Of a stretch of 64,000 nt of DNA, positions 20,152 to 29,372 are shown piece after piece. Each line of letters starts with the position of its first letter. Position 1 is the first letter of the stretch. A program made the translations under genes and the position numbers. Under the pieces are notes generated by a model that did not search any database, was not told the DNA's origin, and was given only the letters and a program-made list of their open reading frames with translations. Origin of the DNA: Flavobacterium aquicola (lineage in GTDB: Bacteria > Bacteroidota > Bacteroidia > Flavobacteriales > Flavobacteriaceae); assembly GCF_003385115.1 (NCBI RefSeq), contig NZ_QUNI01000005.1:128446-192445 (forward strand). Reading direction: 5' to 3'.

Positions 20152-20982
20152 ATGAAACACGAATATAAAGAAACGCTTTTATATGTTGAAAATCTTAGCG
20201 TTGCCTATGATGACGCAGTTATTATAAAAGACATAAATCTTACCGAAAAAGATGTTATACGCGAGGGTGTAGACTGCACAGGTCAAGTGATTGCATTTGT
20301 AGGAAGATCTGGAAGAGGAAAATCTACTTTTTTTAAAGCTTTAACAGGATTGGTTCCTTGTACTGACGGAAAAATATTGATTCGTGATTTTGAGAACAGT
20401 GAACCAAATTCCGCTAAACTTGTTAAAGAAGGGGATATTGGTTTTGTAGATCAGAAATACACTTTGTTCAGACATAAAACAGTTTATCAGGCATTGAAAT
20501 TTTCATTGAGAAAAACAACTCTTTCGGATACCGAAAAAGAAAGCAAAATAAAAGAATATTTGAAAGTATGGGGATTGGAAAACTGTGCTGACAAATATCC
20601 AAATGAACTTTCCGGAGGACAGAGACAAAGAACGGCAATTATAGAACAGCTTTTTTCTTCGGATAATTTTATTGTTTTGGATGAACCTTTCTCTGGTTTA
20701 GATGTTGGAAATATTGAAGAAGTGAAAAAATCTTTTGACTTGCTATGTAAAACTTCTGATTATAATACAGTAATATTTTCTACCCATGACATTGAATTGG
20801 CTTTGGAATTGGCACAGTCTATTTATGTAATCGGACATCCAACAATCAATGGGAAAAAAGAAAAATACGGAACGATAGTGGCGAAGTATGATCTTAGAGA
20901 TATTGGATTGGCTTGGACAGAATTTGGTGAGGAGCATAGAAAATTATGCAAAGAGATTATACATCAAATGATGATTTCGTAA
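20152..20982 (+). CDS. ABC transporter ATP-binding protein of the SBP-OmpA system
   Basis: The 276-residue ATPase has Walker A GRSGRGKST (near residues 51-59), Q-loop, signature LSGGQRQRT (near 153), Walker B VLDEP (near 175) and switch STHD. It resembles the ATPases of nitrate/taurine-type importers. Position directly after the permease shows the pairing. The C-terminal extension beyond the core is short and without a known regulatory domain. Confidence 0.88.
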   Translation: MKHEYKETLLYVENLSVAYDDAVIIKDINLTEKDVIREGVDCTGQVIAFVGRSGRGKSTFFKALTGLVPCTDGKILIRDFENSEPNSAKLVKEGDIGFVDQKYTLFRHKTVYQALKFSLRKTTLSDTEKESKIKEYLKVWGLENCADKYPNELSGGQRQRTAIIEQLFSSDNFIVLDEPFSGLDVGNIEEVKKSFDLLCKTSDYNTVIFSTHDIELALELAQSIYVIGHPTINGKKEKYGTIVAKYDLRDIGLAWTEFGEEHRKLCKEIIHQMMIS

Positions 20983-21054
20983 TAGAGCAAACTTTTAAAA
21001 ATGTAATTTGGTCTGTTGCAAAAGATTTTAGAACCAGAAAATAAAGATAAAATA

Positions 21055-22485
21055 ATGGCATTAACTGCTTCATTTATTCAAGAATTAAGAGAAGAAACTT
21101 CCAAAGTCCTTGCCATTTGTTCATCATTAAATAAAGAAAATTTATTTATTCAAAAAATAAATCAGCTGGAGGTTCCCAATAATCCAAATGGTTTGCTGAT
21201 AAAAACAGAGCATTTTTTCCTTTCAGATTGTATAGAAATGTACAATCTGTGTTTGGGGAAAGAAAATGATAGAGCCAGATTTACATTGGCCTATTATTAT
21301 GATGCTTTGCGTAATGCCAGTTTTGCCGATGAAAAAGAAGCTAAGTCTTTAAATTCATTAGTAGCTACCGAAAATTTTAAAAAGCATATTTTAAAAATCA
21401 GAAATGAAAACCGTTTGCTATGGTCAAAGCCGAGTGACAAAAAATATTTCATTCCGAGTGTTTTGTTAGAAATCAATAATCCTGACTACGAAAGAATTTT
21501 AGAGAAATATCAAAATTTCCTGCAGTATTCTTATGAAGTTAAGTTTAAAAAAAGAGAGGATTTCGGAGCATTTATTGGATTAAAGGCGAATGATAAAAAA
21601 AATGAAAATTCGGATGTGACTTTTGTTTCAGAGAACGATTCTTTAGAAATTGTGCTTAAGGAATTAGATCAGTTAATAGGATTGGACGAAGTAAAAAAAG
21701 ATGTTTATGAACTGATAAACCTTTTGAAAATTCAAAAAAAGCGTTCTTCCGAAGGATTAAAAAACATTGAAGTTACTTTACACACCGTTTTTTTGGGGCC
21801 ACCTGGAACAGGAAAAACCTCAGTAGCTAGACTTTTGAGCAGGATATTCAAGCATTTGGGATTTTTATCAAAAGGGCAAATGTATGAAACCGACAGAGAA
21901 GGAATGATTGCAGGCTATGTAGGACAAACGGCTTCTAAAGTGGATAAAGTAGTAGAAGAAAGTTTGGGAGGCGTCTTGTTTATTGATGAAGCTTACGCTT
22001 TAACCCAGAATGCTTTAGGAAACGATTATGGTTCTGAAGCGGTAAATACACTGTTGAAAAGAATGGAAGATCATCGGGGTGATTTGGCAGTGGTTGTTGC
22101 CGGATATACAGAACCAATGAAAGGCTTTGTAGAATCCAATCCAGGATTGCGGTCTCGTTTCAACCGTTTTTTTAGTTTTAACCATTTTACTCCTGAACAA
22201 TTATTCCTAATCTTTGAAAATTTTTGCAAAAACTCTGATTTTATAATTGATCCAGATGCTAAAGAAAAATTGACCGATACCTTTGAATTACTATACTCCA
22301 AGAAGGATGAAAATTTCGGAAATGCCAGAGTAGTCCGTAATTTATTTGAAAAATGTGTTCAAAATCAAGCCAATCGAATAGTGAATTTATCATTGCTTAA
22401 TCAGGAAGTATTAAAAACTTTTACAGAAACTGATGTGCCAGAACCTAAAGATACTCAAAACCAAATCAGTTTTTTTCAGGAATAA
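21055..22485 (+). CDS. CbxX/CfxQ-type AAA+ ATPase
   Basis: This 476-residue protein has an uncharacterised N-terminal half (to about residue 195) and a CbxX-type AAA+ domain: Walker A GPPGTGKTS near 248, the pore-loop region AGYVGQTASKV, Walker B LFIDEAYAL near 307, and an arginine-finger region GLRSRFNRF near 364. Relatives remodel protein complexes, such as Rubisco activase CbbX. The ATG at 21055 is preferred over a TTG at 21016. It follows the ABC ATPase by 72 bp on the same strand and is closed by a terminator, so it probably belongs to the transporter cluster. Confidence 0.82.
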   Translation: MALTASFIQELREETSKVLAICSSLNKENLFIQKINQLEVPNNPNGLLIKTEHFFLSDCIEMYNLCLGKENDRARFTLAYYYDALRNASFADEKEAKSLNSLVATENFKKHILKIRNENRLLWSKPSDKKYFIPSVLLEINNPDYERILEKYQNFLQYSYEVKFKKREDFGAFIGLKANDKKNENSDVTFVSENDSLEIVLKELDQLIGLDEVKKDVYELINLLKIQKKRSSEGLKNIEVTLHTVFLGPPGTGKTSVARLLSRIFKHLGFLSKGQMYETDREGMIAGYVGQTASKVDKVVEESLGGVLFIDEAYALTQNALGNDYGSEAVNTLLKRMEDHRGDLAVVVAGYTEPMKGFVESNPGLRSRFNRFFSFNHFTPEQLFLIFENFCKNSDFIIDPDAKEKLTDTFELLYSKKDENFGNARVVRNLFEKCVQNQANRIVNLSLLNQEVLKTFTETDVPEPKDTQNQISFFQE

Positions 22486-22555
22486 TTTTGATTTTTTGCT
22501 AATATTAAACAATCTGAAATTACCTTAGCGATCGAATTATTCAATTACAAAACAC

Positions 22556-22586
22556 AAAAAATAACCAAAGAATTGGTTATTTTTGC
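22556..22586 (+). terminator. Terminator after the AAA+ ATPase gene
   Basis: AAAATAACCA (22558-22567) pairs with TGGTTATTTT (22574-22583) around a 6-base loop, with flanking A- and T-runs. It closes the 15661-22485 cluster. Confidence 0.75.
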
Positions 22587-22613
22587 TTTATAATAATTAA
22601 CAGACAACTCATT

Positions 22614-24083
22614 TTGGGATTATATAAAAAGCTTTTTCAACAAACAGCCATATATGGACTTGCGACAGTAATACCAAGAATGTTCAGCTTCTTGCTGGTG
22701 CCACTTTATACCGGTTTATTGCCACAAGCGGAATACGGAAAGGTATCTATAATATTCGCTTGGATGATCTTTTTCAATGTAATTCTAGCATATGGAATGG
22801 AGACAGCTTTTTTTAGATTTTACAATTCCGAGAAAAACAAAGAAAGTGTAGTTGAAACAACCATTATATCTATTTTTTGGTCTACGATTCTTTTTATTTT
22901 TATAGCGTTATTATTTCGAAATTCCTTAGCTCATTGGTCAGGTGTAGATACACAATATATAACCTATTCGATTTGGATCTTAGCATTGGATGCTCTCGTT
23001 ATTGTACCTTTTTCTAAATTAAGAGCGAATCAAAGGCCCATGTTTTATGCTGGGATTAAAATAGGAAATGTTCTGGTCAACCTTTGCCTGAATTTATTTT
23101 TCCTGATGTATCTGCCAAGTGTTTCAGTATCTCAGCCTGACAGTTTTCTAGGTTCTATTTACATAGAAAATTTTCAGATAGGATATATATTTCTTGCTAA
23201 TATCATAGCGAGTTTTCTAACTTTTGTAGTGCTGTTTCCGGACTATTTTACGATAAATTGGAAATTTGATTATGAACTTTGGAAACGGATGATCCGCTAC
23301 GGATTACCCATAATGATAGCAGGAATTGCATTTGCCATCAATGAGCAGTTTGATAAAATCCTTTTAGGTAATCTATTGCCAGCCAATATCGCTGCTGAAC
23401 AAGTTGGGATATATTCTGCATGTTATAAATTAGGATTATTTATGGTTTTATATAGAACCGCTTATACCTTAGGAATTGAGCCTTTCTTTTTTAGCCATGC
23501 ATCCAATGAAAATGCACAGCAGACTTATGCAACTGTTACCAAATATTTCGTGATTTTTGGATCTTTAATTTTGTTATTCGTAATTGTATTTGCTGATCTT
23601 TTAAAGCGGGTTATGATTCCAAATCCTGCTTATTGGGAAGCCATGAAAGTAGTTCCGTTAATCATTTTGGCCAATTTTTTCTTGGGGATTTATACCAATC
23701 TTTCCGTTTGGTATAAACTCATTGATAAGACTTATGTAGGTGCTTATATTTCTATAGTCGGTGCGGCTGTAACTTTAGTTTTGAACTTTTTACTGATTCC
23801 GAAATACAGCTATTATGGTTCGGCAATTGCTACTCTTTCGGCTTACGGAAGCATGATGTTCATTTCTTATTATTTCGGGAACAAGTACTATCCAATTCCA
23901 TACGACAAGAAAAAAATAGGCGGTTACCTATCGTTATCGATTGGGTTTTCATGTATTTCTTTTTATGGATTTAATCAAAATTATTTTATCGGAGTAATAC
24001 TTTTAGCTGTTTTTATGGGTTTTATTTATTACAACGAAAAAGAAACACTTTTACGAATTTTAAAACGGCCTGTTAAAAATTAG
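22614..24083 (+). CDS. Polysaccharide flippase (Wzx/MATE-like)
   Basis: The 489-residue membrane protein has about twelve to fourteen hydrophobic helices and begins GLYKKLFQQTAIYGLATVIP, typical of the lipopolysaccharide/O-antigen flippase superfamily. It would translocate lipid-linked glycans across the inner membrane. The start is TTG at 22614, since the first in-frame ATG would cut into the first helix. A sugar nucleotidyltransferase gene nearby supports a role in surface glycan synthesis. Confidence 0.85.
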   Translation: MGLYKKLFQQTAIYGLATVIPRMFSFLLVPLYTGLLPQAEYGKVSIIFAWMIFFNVILAYGMETAFFRFYNSEKNKESVVETTIISIFWSTILFIFIALLFRNSLAHWSGVDTQYITYSIWILALDALVIVPFSKLRANQRPMFYAGIKIGNVLVNLCLNLFFLMYLPSVSVSQPDSFLGSIYIENFQIGYIFLANIIASFLTFVVLFPDYFTINWKFDYELWKRMIRYGLPIMIAGIAFAINEQFDKILLGNLLPANIAAEQVGIYSACYKLGLFMVLYRTAYTLGIEPFFFSHASNENAQQTYATVTKYFVIFGSLILLFVIVFADLLKRVMIPNPAYWEAMKVVPLIILANFFLGIYTNLSVWYKLIDKTYVGAYISIVGAAVTLVLNFLLIPKYSYYGSAIATLSAYGSMMFISYYFGNKYYPIPYDKKKIGGYLSLSIGFSCISFYGFNQNYFIGVILLAVFMGFIYYNEKETLLRILKRPVKN

Positions 24084-24170
24084 GAGCTATTTCCTGCTGT
24101 CCGCTATATCTTTTCCTTTTTAAAGAAAAAAGGAAAAGGATGTCGCTTCCATCAGGGCTAGGGCATTCTG
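24082..24170. repeat. Palindrome-bearing intergenic element before dut
   Basis: The gap holds a near-perfect inverted repeat (ATCTTTTCCTTTTT at 24108-24121 facing AAAAAAGGAAAAGGAT at 24126-24141), then GTCGCTTCCATCAGGG. From memory, similar blocks recur between genes in Flavobacterium genomes, but only one copy is in this window. Confidence 0.4.
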
Positions 24171-24200
24171 CAATTAATACAATTTATATTTAAAGAAATA

Positions 24201-24635
24201 ATGACAATAAACATCATCAATAAATCACAGCATGCATTGCCAAATTACGAAACAATTGCTTCGGCAGGAATGGATTTGCGGGCAAACTTAACCGAATCAA
24301 TAATTTTACAGCCGTTAGAAAGAGCCATTGTAAAAACAGGCCTTTTCATAGAATTGCCAATAGGTTATGAAGCTCAGGTGAGGCCTAGAAGCGGACTTGC
24401 TGCCAAAAACGGAATCACAGTTCTCAACGCACCGGGAACGGTCGATGCGGATTACAGAGGTGAAATTGGAGTAATTTTAGTAAATTTATCCAATGATCCA
24501 TTTACTATTCAAAATGGAGAACGTATTGCACAGCTTATTATTGCCAAACACGAACGTGCCGAATGGATCGAAGTTGAAGAATTATCTGAGACATCAAGAG
24601 GAGCAGGAGGGTTTGGAAGTACAGGAGTAAAATAA
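24201..24635 (+). CDS. dut: dUTP diphosphatase
   Basis: This 144-residue trimeric dUTPase hydrolyses dUTP to dUMP and keeps uracil out of DNA. All five motifs are present: [18 protein letters not shown], the uracil-recognition hairpin [21 protein letters not shown] and the C-terminal [10 protein letters not shown]. Length is normal for the family. Confidence 0.96.
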   Translation: MTINIINKSQHALPNYETIASAGMDLRANLTESIILQPLERAIVKTGLFIELPIGYEAQVRPRSGLAAKNGITVLNAPGTVDADYRGEIGVILVNLSNDPFTIQNGERIAQLIIAKHERAEWIEVEELSETSRGAGGFGSTGVK

Positions 24636-24644
24636 TTTAATAAT

Positions 24645-24712
24645 TTAGCGATTAATAATTGAAAGATTTTTTTTAATTTTTCAATCTTTTTAATTTTTCA
24701 ATCTTTTAATAA
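24645..24712. repeat. Hairpin-forming spacer between dut and the nucleotidyltransferase
   Basis: ATTGAAAGATT faces AATTTTTCAAT, with the latter duplicated downstream, giving an AU-rich hairpin in the 82-bp gap. It has the same design as the other intra-operon spacers listed. Confidence 0.45.
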
Positions 24713-24717
24713 AACAC

Positions 24718-25728
24718 ATGAAAATAATTGTCCCAATGGCAGGACGCGGTTCACGCCTTCGCCCACATACATTAACAATTCCTAAGCCTTTAATTCCAGT
24801 TGCAGGAAAACCAATCGTGCACCGTTTAGTCGAAGACATTGCCGGAGTTTTAAATCAGCCGATTGAAGAAATAGCATTCGTTATCCACGAAAGTTTTGGA
24901 AAAAAAGTTGAAGAAGATTTAATAGCAATTGCTGAAAAATTAGGAGCAAAAGGAACTATTTATTATCAGAATGAAGCACTTGGAACTGGTCATGCAATTA
25001 TGTGTGCCAAAGATTCACTGAGCGGACCAGCTGTTATTGCTTATGCTGATACTTTAATTCGTGCCAATTTCGATTTAGATGCAAATGCGGACAGCGTTAT
25101 CTGGGTAAAACAAGTAGATCAGCCAGAAGCTTTTGGAGTGGTAAATTTAAACGAAGCAAATGAAATAATTGAACTGGTTGAAAAACCAAAAGAATTTGTT
25201 TCGGATCTTGCCGTTATCGGAATTTATTATTTCAAAGATGTTGCCGTTTTAAAAAATGAACTGCAGTCAGTACTGGATAACAATATTATTCACGGCGGCG
25301 AATATCAGATTAATGACGGAATAAAGCAGATGATGGCAAAGGGAATGAAATTCGTTCCTGGAGAAGTAGACGAATGGATGGACTGCGGTAACAAAGATGT
25401 TACGGTTGAAACCAATTCAAGAATGCTTGGTTTCCTTCAAAGTGACGGAATTAATTTAGTTAGTCAAAATGTCAAATTAGAAAATTCAACTATAATTCCT
25501 CCTTGTTATATTGGAGAAAATGTAATTCTAATCAACTCAACGGTAGGGCCAAATGTGTCTTTAGGAAATAGCTCTCATGTACAAAACACTACAATACAAA
25601 ACAGTTTGGTGCAGACACATTCACACATCAAAAATGCAGTTTTAGATAATGCAATGATTGGAAATCATGCCAGTTTTGATGGAAAATTTACCAGTATAAG
25701 TATCGGAGATTATTCGGTTTTAGAATAA
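24718..25728 (+). CDS. Sugar-1-phosphate nucleotidyltransferase with left-handed beta-helix tail
   Basis: The 336-residue enzyme would activate a sugar phosphate with an NTP. The N-terminal signature PMAGRGSRLRPHTLTIPKP (residues 6-24) is that of the glucose-1-phosphate thymidylyltransferase/GlmU-like family. GHAIMCAKDSL and VEKP motifs follow. The last 80 residues contain hexapeptide repeats typical of a left-handed beta-helix. Substrate specificity (glucose, mannose or N-acetylglucosamine) cannot be told. It neighbours a flippase. Confidence 0.88.
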   Translation: MKIIVPMAGRGSRLRPHTLTIPKPLIPVAGKPIVHRLVEDIAGVLNQPIEEIAFVIHESFGKKVEEDLIAIAEKLGAKGTIYYQNEALGTGHAIMCAKDSLSGPAVIAYADTLIRANFDLDANADSVIWVKQVDQPEAFGVVNLNEANEIIELVEKPKEFVSDLAVIGIYYFKDVAVLKNELQSVLDNNIIHGGEYQINDGIKQMMAKGMKFVPGEVDEWMDCGNKDVTVETNSRMLGFLQSDGINLVSQNVKLENSTIIPPCYIGENVILINSTVGPNVSLGNSSHVQNTTIQNSLVQTHSHIKNAVLDNAMIGNHASFDGKFTSISIGDYSVLE

Positions 25729-25748
25729 TTTAAAAACAATATAAAAAT

Positions 25749-25797
25749 AACAAGCAGCATTATTTAAGTTTTTATTATGCTGCTTTGTTGTTTTTTT
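25749..25797 (+). terminator. Terminator after the nucleotidyltransferase gene
   Basis: GCAGCAT (25754-25760) pairs with ATGCTGC (25777-25783), and the stem extends outward with one bulge; a T-run follows. Confidence 0.7.
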
Positions 25798-25856
25798 AAT
25801 TTATTTTGCATTTGCTGACAAATAGTAATGAATTTGTTTTCCAACACTTTTTTTCA

Positions 25857-27209
25857 ATGATAAAAAAATGGCCTTTCATATTAGCTTTTTCTATTTTACT
25901 ATGCAATACAGTCACAGTATTGGCACAGACAGAACCTGAAGAAATTAAAGTGGATGGTGATAAGTTTCAGGATTTTTTTTATGAATCTATATTTCAAAAA
26001 AGTATCGAAAATTATGATAAATCGCTGGTAGCCTTAGATCAATGTCTAAAGCTAAAACCAAATAATGAAACCATTTATTTTGAGATGGGAAAGAATTATT
26101 TGGCTTCCAAGGATTATAAAAATGCATATTCTTCCTTCGAGCGTGCTGCACAAATAGATGCTAATAATAAATGGTTTTGGGTGGGATTGTATGATGTGTG
26201 TTACGAGACCAAAGATTTCAATCAAGCTATAATTATTGTCAATAAAATTATTCCTTTTGATGCAGAATACAGAGAGGATCTGGTTTCGCTTTATATGATA
26301 ACTAAGCAATTTGATAAAGCTTTGGCAGAAATTAATGATCTGAATGAAAAAGTTGGAAAAACCGAAAGAAGAGAGATGTATAAAATGGAAATCTTATCGG
26401 AAAGTAAATTTCAAAATTCCGAAGTGGGTACGCTAAAAGGTCTTATTGATAAAAATCCTAAAGAAGAATCCAATTACATAGCATTAATTTTTTTGTATTA
26501 TAATAGTAATGAAGAAGATAAAGCACAGGAAGTTGCTAAAAAGTTAGAAAGAGAAATACCAGAATCGGTTTGGGCACAAGTAAGCTTGTTCAAAGATTAT
26601 ATCGAAAAAAATGACGGCATCAGTGCAGTAAAATCTATGAATACAGTGTTATCAAGCCCTAAAGTTGATTCCAAAATAAAACACCGGATCTTTAATGAGT
26701 TTTTGCTTTTTTCGAATGCAAATCCTCAATTCACACCAGATTTGGATAATGCAATAGGTTATTTCAAAAATGACAAAGAGGTAAATGTTGCCAAGGAGAT
26801 AGGGAAGTTTTATCATAATAAAAAAGAATGGATTAAGGCCATTAAATATTATGAGATGTCGGAAAAAAATAATTCTGAAGTTGATCTGGAGACCAATTTG
26901 CTTTGGCTTCAAGCATATACTGAACTCAAACAGTTTGAAGCTGTAGTAAAAAAAGCAACGGCAATGATTGACACCTATCCTGCCGAACCTCAGTTTTATT
27001 ATTATTCAGGAATGGCAAACAATCAATTGCAGCTTTTTAAAAAAGCCAAAGAGATTCTTGAAATGGGTCTAGATTATGTTGTTGAAAATAAAGATTTAGA
27101 AATTAATTTCAATATACAGCTTGGCGAAGCTTATAACGGCTTAGGCGATACAGCCAAAAAAGAATTATATTTTAACAAAGCCAATCAATTATTAAAAGAG
27201 AAAAAATAA
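25857..27209 (+). CDS. Exported TPR-repeat protein
   Basis: This 450-residue protein has a signal peptide (residues 1 to about 24, ending VLAQ) and tandem tetratricopeptide repeats over most of its length, for example FEMGKNYLASKDYKNAYSSF. It is probably periplasmic and a protein-interaction scaffold. I chose the ATG at 25857; an earlier TTG (25806) would precede the signal peptide by 17 residues. The stop overlaps the next start (TAATG), so it is co-translated with the DUF4292 gene. Confidence 0.8.
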   Translation: MIKKWPFILAFSILLCNTVTVLAQTEPEEIKVDGDKFQDFFYESIFQKSIENYDKSLVALDQCLKLKPNNETIYFEMGKNYLASKDYKNAYSSFERAAQIDANNKWFWVGLYDVCYETKDFNQAIIIVNKIIPFDAEYREDLVSLYMITKQFDKALAEINDLNEKVGKTERREMYKMEILSESKFQNSEVGTLKGLIDKNPKEESNYIALIFLYYNSNEEDKAQEVAKKLEREIPESVWAQVSLFKDYIEKNDGISAVKSMNTVLSSPKVDSKIKHRIFNEFLLFSNANPQFTPDLDNAIGYFKNDKEVNVAKEIGKFYHNKKEWIKAIKYYEMSEKNNSEVDLETNLLWLQAYTELKQFEAVVKKATAMIDTYPAEPQFYYYSGMANNQLQLFKKAKEILEMGLDYVVENKDLEINFNIQLGEAYNGLGDTAKKELYFNKANQLLKEKK

Positions 27210-28012
27210 TGAATCGATTTATAGTAAGACTACTTTTTGTTTGCATGATTTGCTTTGGCAGTTCACTTTTATTAGTGTCTTGTAAAGCGAAGGGAAAAGT
27301 AGTGGAAGTAAGTAAAAAAGAAGATTCGGACAGCATGTCAGCAGATCGAATTCTAAAAAATTATTATGCCAATAAAAGTGATTTCAAAACACTATACATA
27401 AAATCCAATGTTAAATATGATGATGAAAAACAATCTCAAAATTTAACTGCCGAAATAAAGATAAAAAAGGACGAACAAATTTTGGTAAGTATTCGTTTTC
27501 TTGGAATTACTATGGCAAAAGCATTGATAACACCAGCTACTGTAAGTTATTATGAGAAGTTAAACGGCACATATTTTGAAGGAGATTTTAGTACATTAAG
27601 CAAATGGCTTGGGACTGATTTGGATTTTACTAAAGTTCAAAATTTATTAGTTGGGCAGGCAATGGACGATTTAACCAGAGGAAAGTATCAAGATTCATTA
27701 GTGGATCAATCGTACCGATTAGAAGCTATTTCTAAAAATAATACTAAAAAGTACTTCTTTTTTGATAAAGAATCATTTTTACTAAACAAGCAGGAGATTA
27801 CACAAACTGCTGAAAATAGAAAGATAGAGGTTTTATATTCGGATTATAAAAAGTACAATGAATCGCCATTACCATCAAAAATTGATATAAATGCAGTCCA
27901 GGATAAAGGCAAAACAGAAATTAATTTGAACTATAATACTCTAACCATAAACGAAGAACTTAATTTTCCATATAGTGTGCCAAATGGCTATAAAAGAATT
28001 TTAATTAAGTAA
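27209..28012 (+). CDS. DUF4292 lipoprotein
   Basis: The 267-residue product has a lipoprotein signal (LLVSCKAKG, cysteine near residue 25) and a beta-rich body of the DUF4292 type, related in shape to LolA/LolB-like lipoprotein carriers. It overlaps the TPR gene by one base and is followed at once by an EnvC-like gene. A role in outer-membrane or cell-wall upkeep fits the context but is inference. Confidence 0.78.
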   Translation: MNRFIVRLLFVCMICFGSSLLLVSCKAKGKVVEVSKKEDSDSMSADRILKNYYANKSDFKTLYIKSNVKYDDEKQSQNLTAEIKIKKDEQILVSIRFLGITMAKALITPATVSYYEKLNGTYFEGDFSTLSKWLGTDLDFTKVQNLLVGQAMDDLTRGKYQDSLVDQSYRLEAISKNNTKKYFFFDKESFLLNKQEITQTAENRKIEVLYSDYKKYNESPLPSKIDINAVQDKGKTEINLNYNTLTINEELNFPYSVPNGYKRILIK

Positions 28013-28035
28013 ATTTGTACCAATATAATTGTAAA

Positions 28036-29268
28036 ATGCAAAAATTTCTCTTAGGACTATTTTTTTTATGCACGACCTCAGTAATCTGGGGGCAAGAGTC
28101 GCAACAGGAAAAATTAGAAAAGCGTAAAGCCGAAATTCAACAAGAAATTTTGGATAACGAAAAGATGCTTCAATCGGTAAAGAAAAAGGAAAAATCTGCC
28201 GTAAATGTGATTATTTTACAAAACAATAAAATAAAACTCAAAGAAAAATTGATTTATACTACAGCGAAACAAACTAAGATTCTTAGTAACGACATGTATA
28301 TTAATCAATTAAAAATGAATAAATTAAACAGAGAGCTGGTCGTTCTCAAAGAAGATTACGCTAAGATGATAGTGAAATCATATAAAAGCAGATCAGAACA
28401 AAGCCGTGCGATGTTTCTGCTGTCATCAGAGAACTTTCTGCAGGCTTATAAAAGAGCCCAGTATATGAAGCAGTATACCGGATTTAGAAAAATGCAGGGT
28501 GAAGAAATCAAATCAAAATCGGATGAACTTTTAGGTTTTAATGAAAAGCTGAATGCTCAAAAAATAGAAAAGAAAAAATTATTAGCAGAAAACACCAAAG
28601 AAAAATTATCTCTTGAAAAGGAAAAAAGAGAGCAATTAAAATTGGTAAATTCGATTAAAAAAGACAAGAAAAAAATCACTTCCGAAATTAAAAGGAAACA
28701 AACTGAATCACGGGCAATTGACCGCCAGATTGATCGTTTAATTCGTGAAGCTATTGCTGAGGCCAATAGAAAAGCAGCAAGTGAAAATCCAAATGCACCA
28801 GTTACTGCGTATTCATCTGCAAGGATTGTGTTAACCGCTGAGGGCAAAATATTAGCTGATAATTTTAGAGCCAACAAAGGACAACTGCCTTGGCCAGTTG
28901 AAAAAGGCTTTGTATCACTTGGTTACGGCGAACAGCCACATCCAGTTTACCCAAGTCTCGTGATTCATAATAGCGGTGTCGAAATTACAACAGAGCAAGG
29001 AGCTAATGCTCGAGCAGTCTTTGGAGGTGAGGTATCTAGTGTGATCGTTTTGTCTCCAGTAAATAAAGCGGTAATGATTCAGCATGGAGATTATTTTACG
29101 GTATATCAAAATTTAAGTTCTGTTTTTGTTTCCAAAGGGGACAAGGTTTCTATCAAACAAAACATAGGGAAAATAAGAACAAACGGCGAAGGTAAAACGG
29201 TTTTAAAGTTTACAATTTCACAAAATACTTCGTATAATAACCCAGCATATTGGTTATACAGAATGTAA
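28036..29268 (+). CDS. EnvC-like murein hydrolase activator (copy 1)
   Basis: The 410-residue protein has a signal peptide (about 1-20), a long coiled coil (about 22-240) and a C-terminal LytM/M23 domain (about 285-410). The zinc ligands are lost: VIHNSGVEI replaces the His-x3-Asp region, YQNLS replaces the histidine motif and LKFTI replaces the HxH part. As in EnvC, it should therefore activate amidases rather than cut peptidoglycan. I prefer the ATG at 28036 over a TTG at 28015. It is co-directional with the DUF4292 gene (23 bp gap). Confidence 0.85.
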   Translation: MQKFLLGLFFLCTTSVIWGQESQQEKLEKRKAEIQQEILDNEKMLQSVKKKEKSAVNVIILQNNKIKLKEKLIYTTAKQTKILSNDMYINQLKMNKLNRELVVLKEDYAKMIVKSYKSRSEQSRAMFLLSSENFLQAYKRAQYMKQYTGFRKMQGEEIKSKSDELLGFNEKLNAQKIEKKKLLAENTKEKLSLEKEKREQLKLVNSIKKDKKKITSEIKRKQTESRAIDRQIDRLIREAIAEANRKAASENPNAPVTAYSSARIVLTAEGKILADNFRANKGQLPWPVEKGFVSLGYGEQPHPVYPSLVIHNSGVEITTEQGANARAVFGGEVSSVIVLSPVNKAVMIQHGDYFTVYQNLSSVFVSKGDKVSIKQNIGKIRTNGEGKTVLKFTISQNTSYNNPAYWLYRM

Positions 29269-29290
29269 GTTCTTTCAAGAAAAATTATGT

Positions 29291-29332
29291 ACAGCACTAT
29301 TTATTTGTAAAAATTTAATAGTGCTGTTTTTT
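29291..29332 (+). terminator. Terminator between the two EnvC-like genes
   Basis: ACAGCACTATT (29291-29301) pairs perfectly with AATAGTGCTGT (29317-29327), followed by a T-run. Confidence 0.8.
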
Positions 29333-29372
29333 ATAAAATCATTCATTAAGTTTGCATTATATATAAAATACG

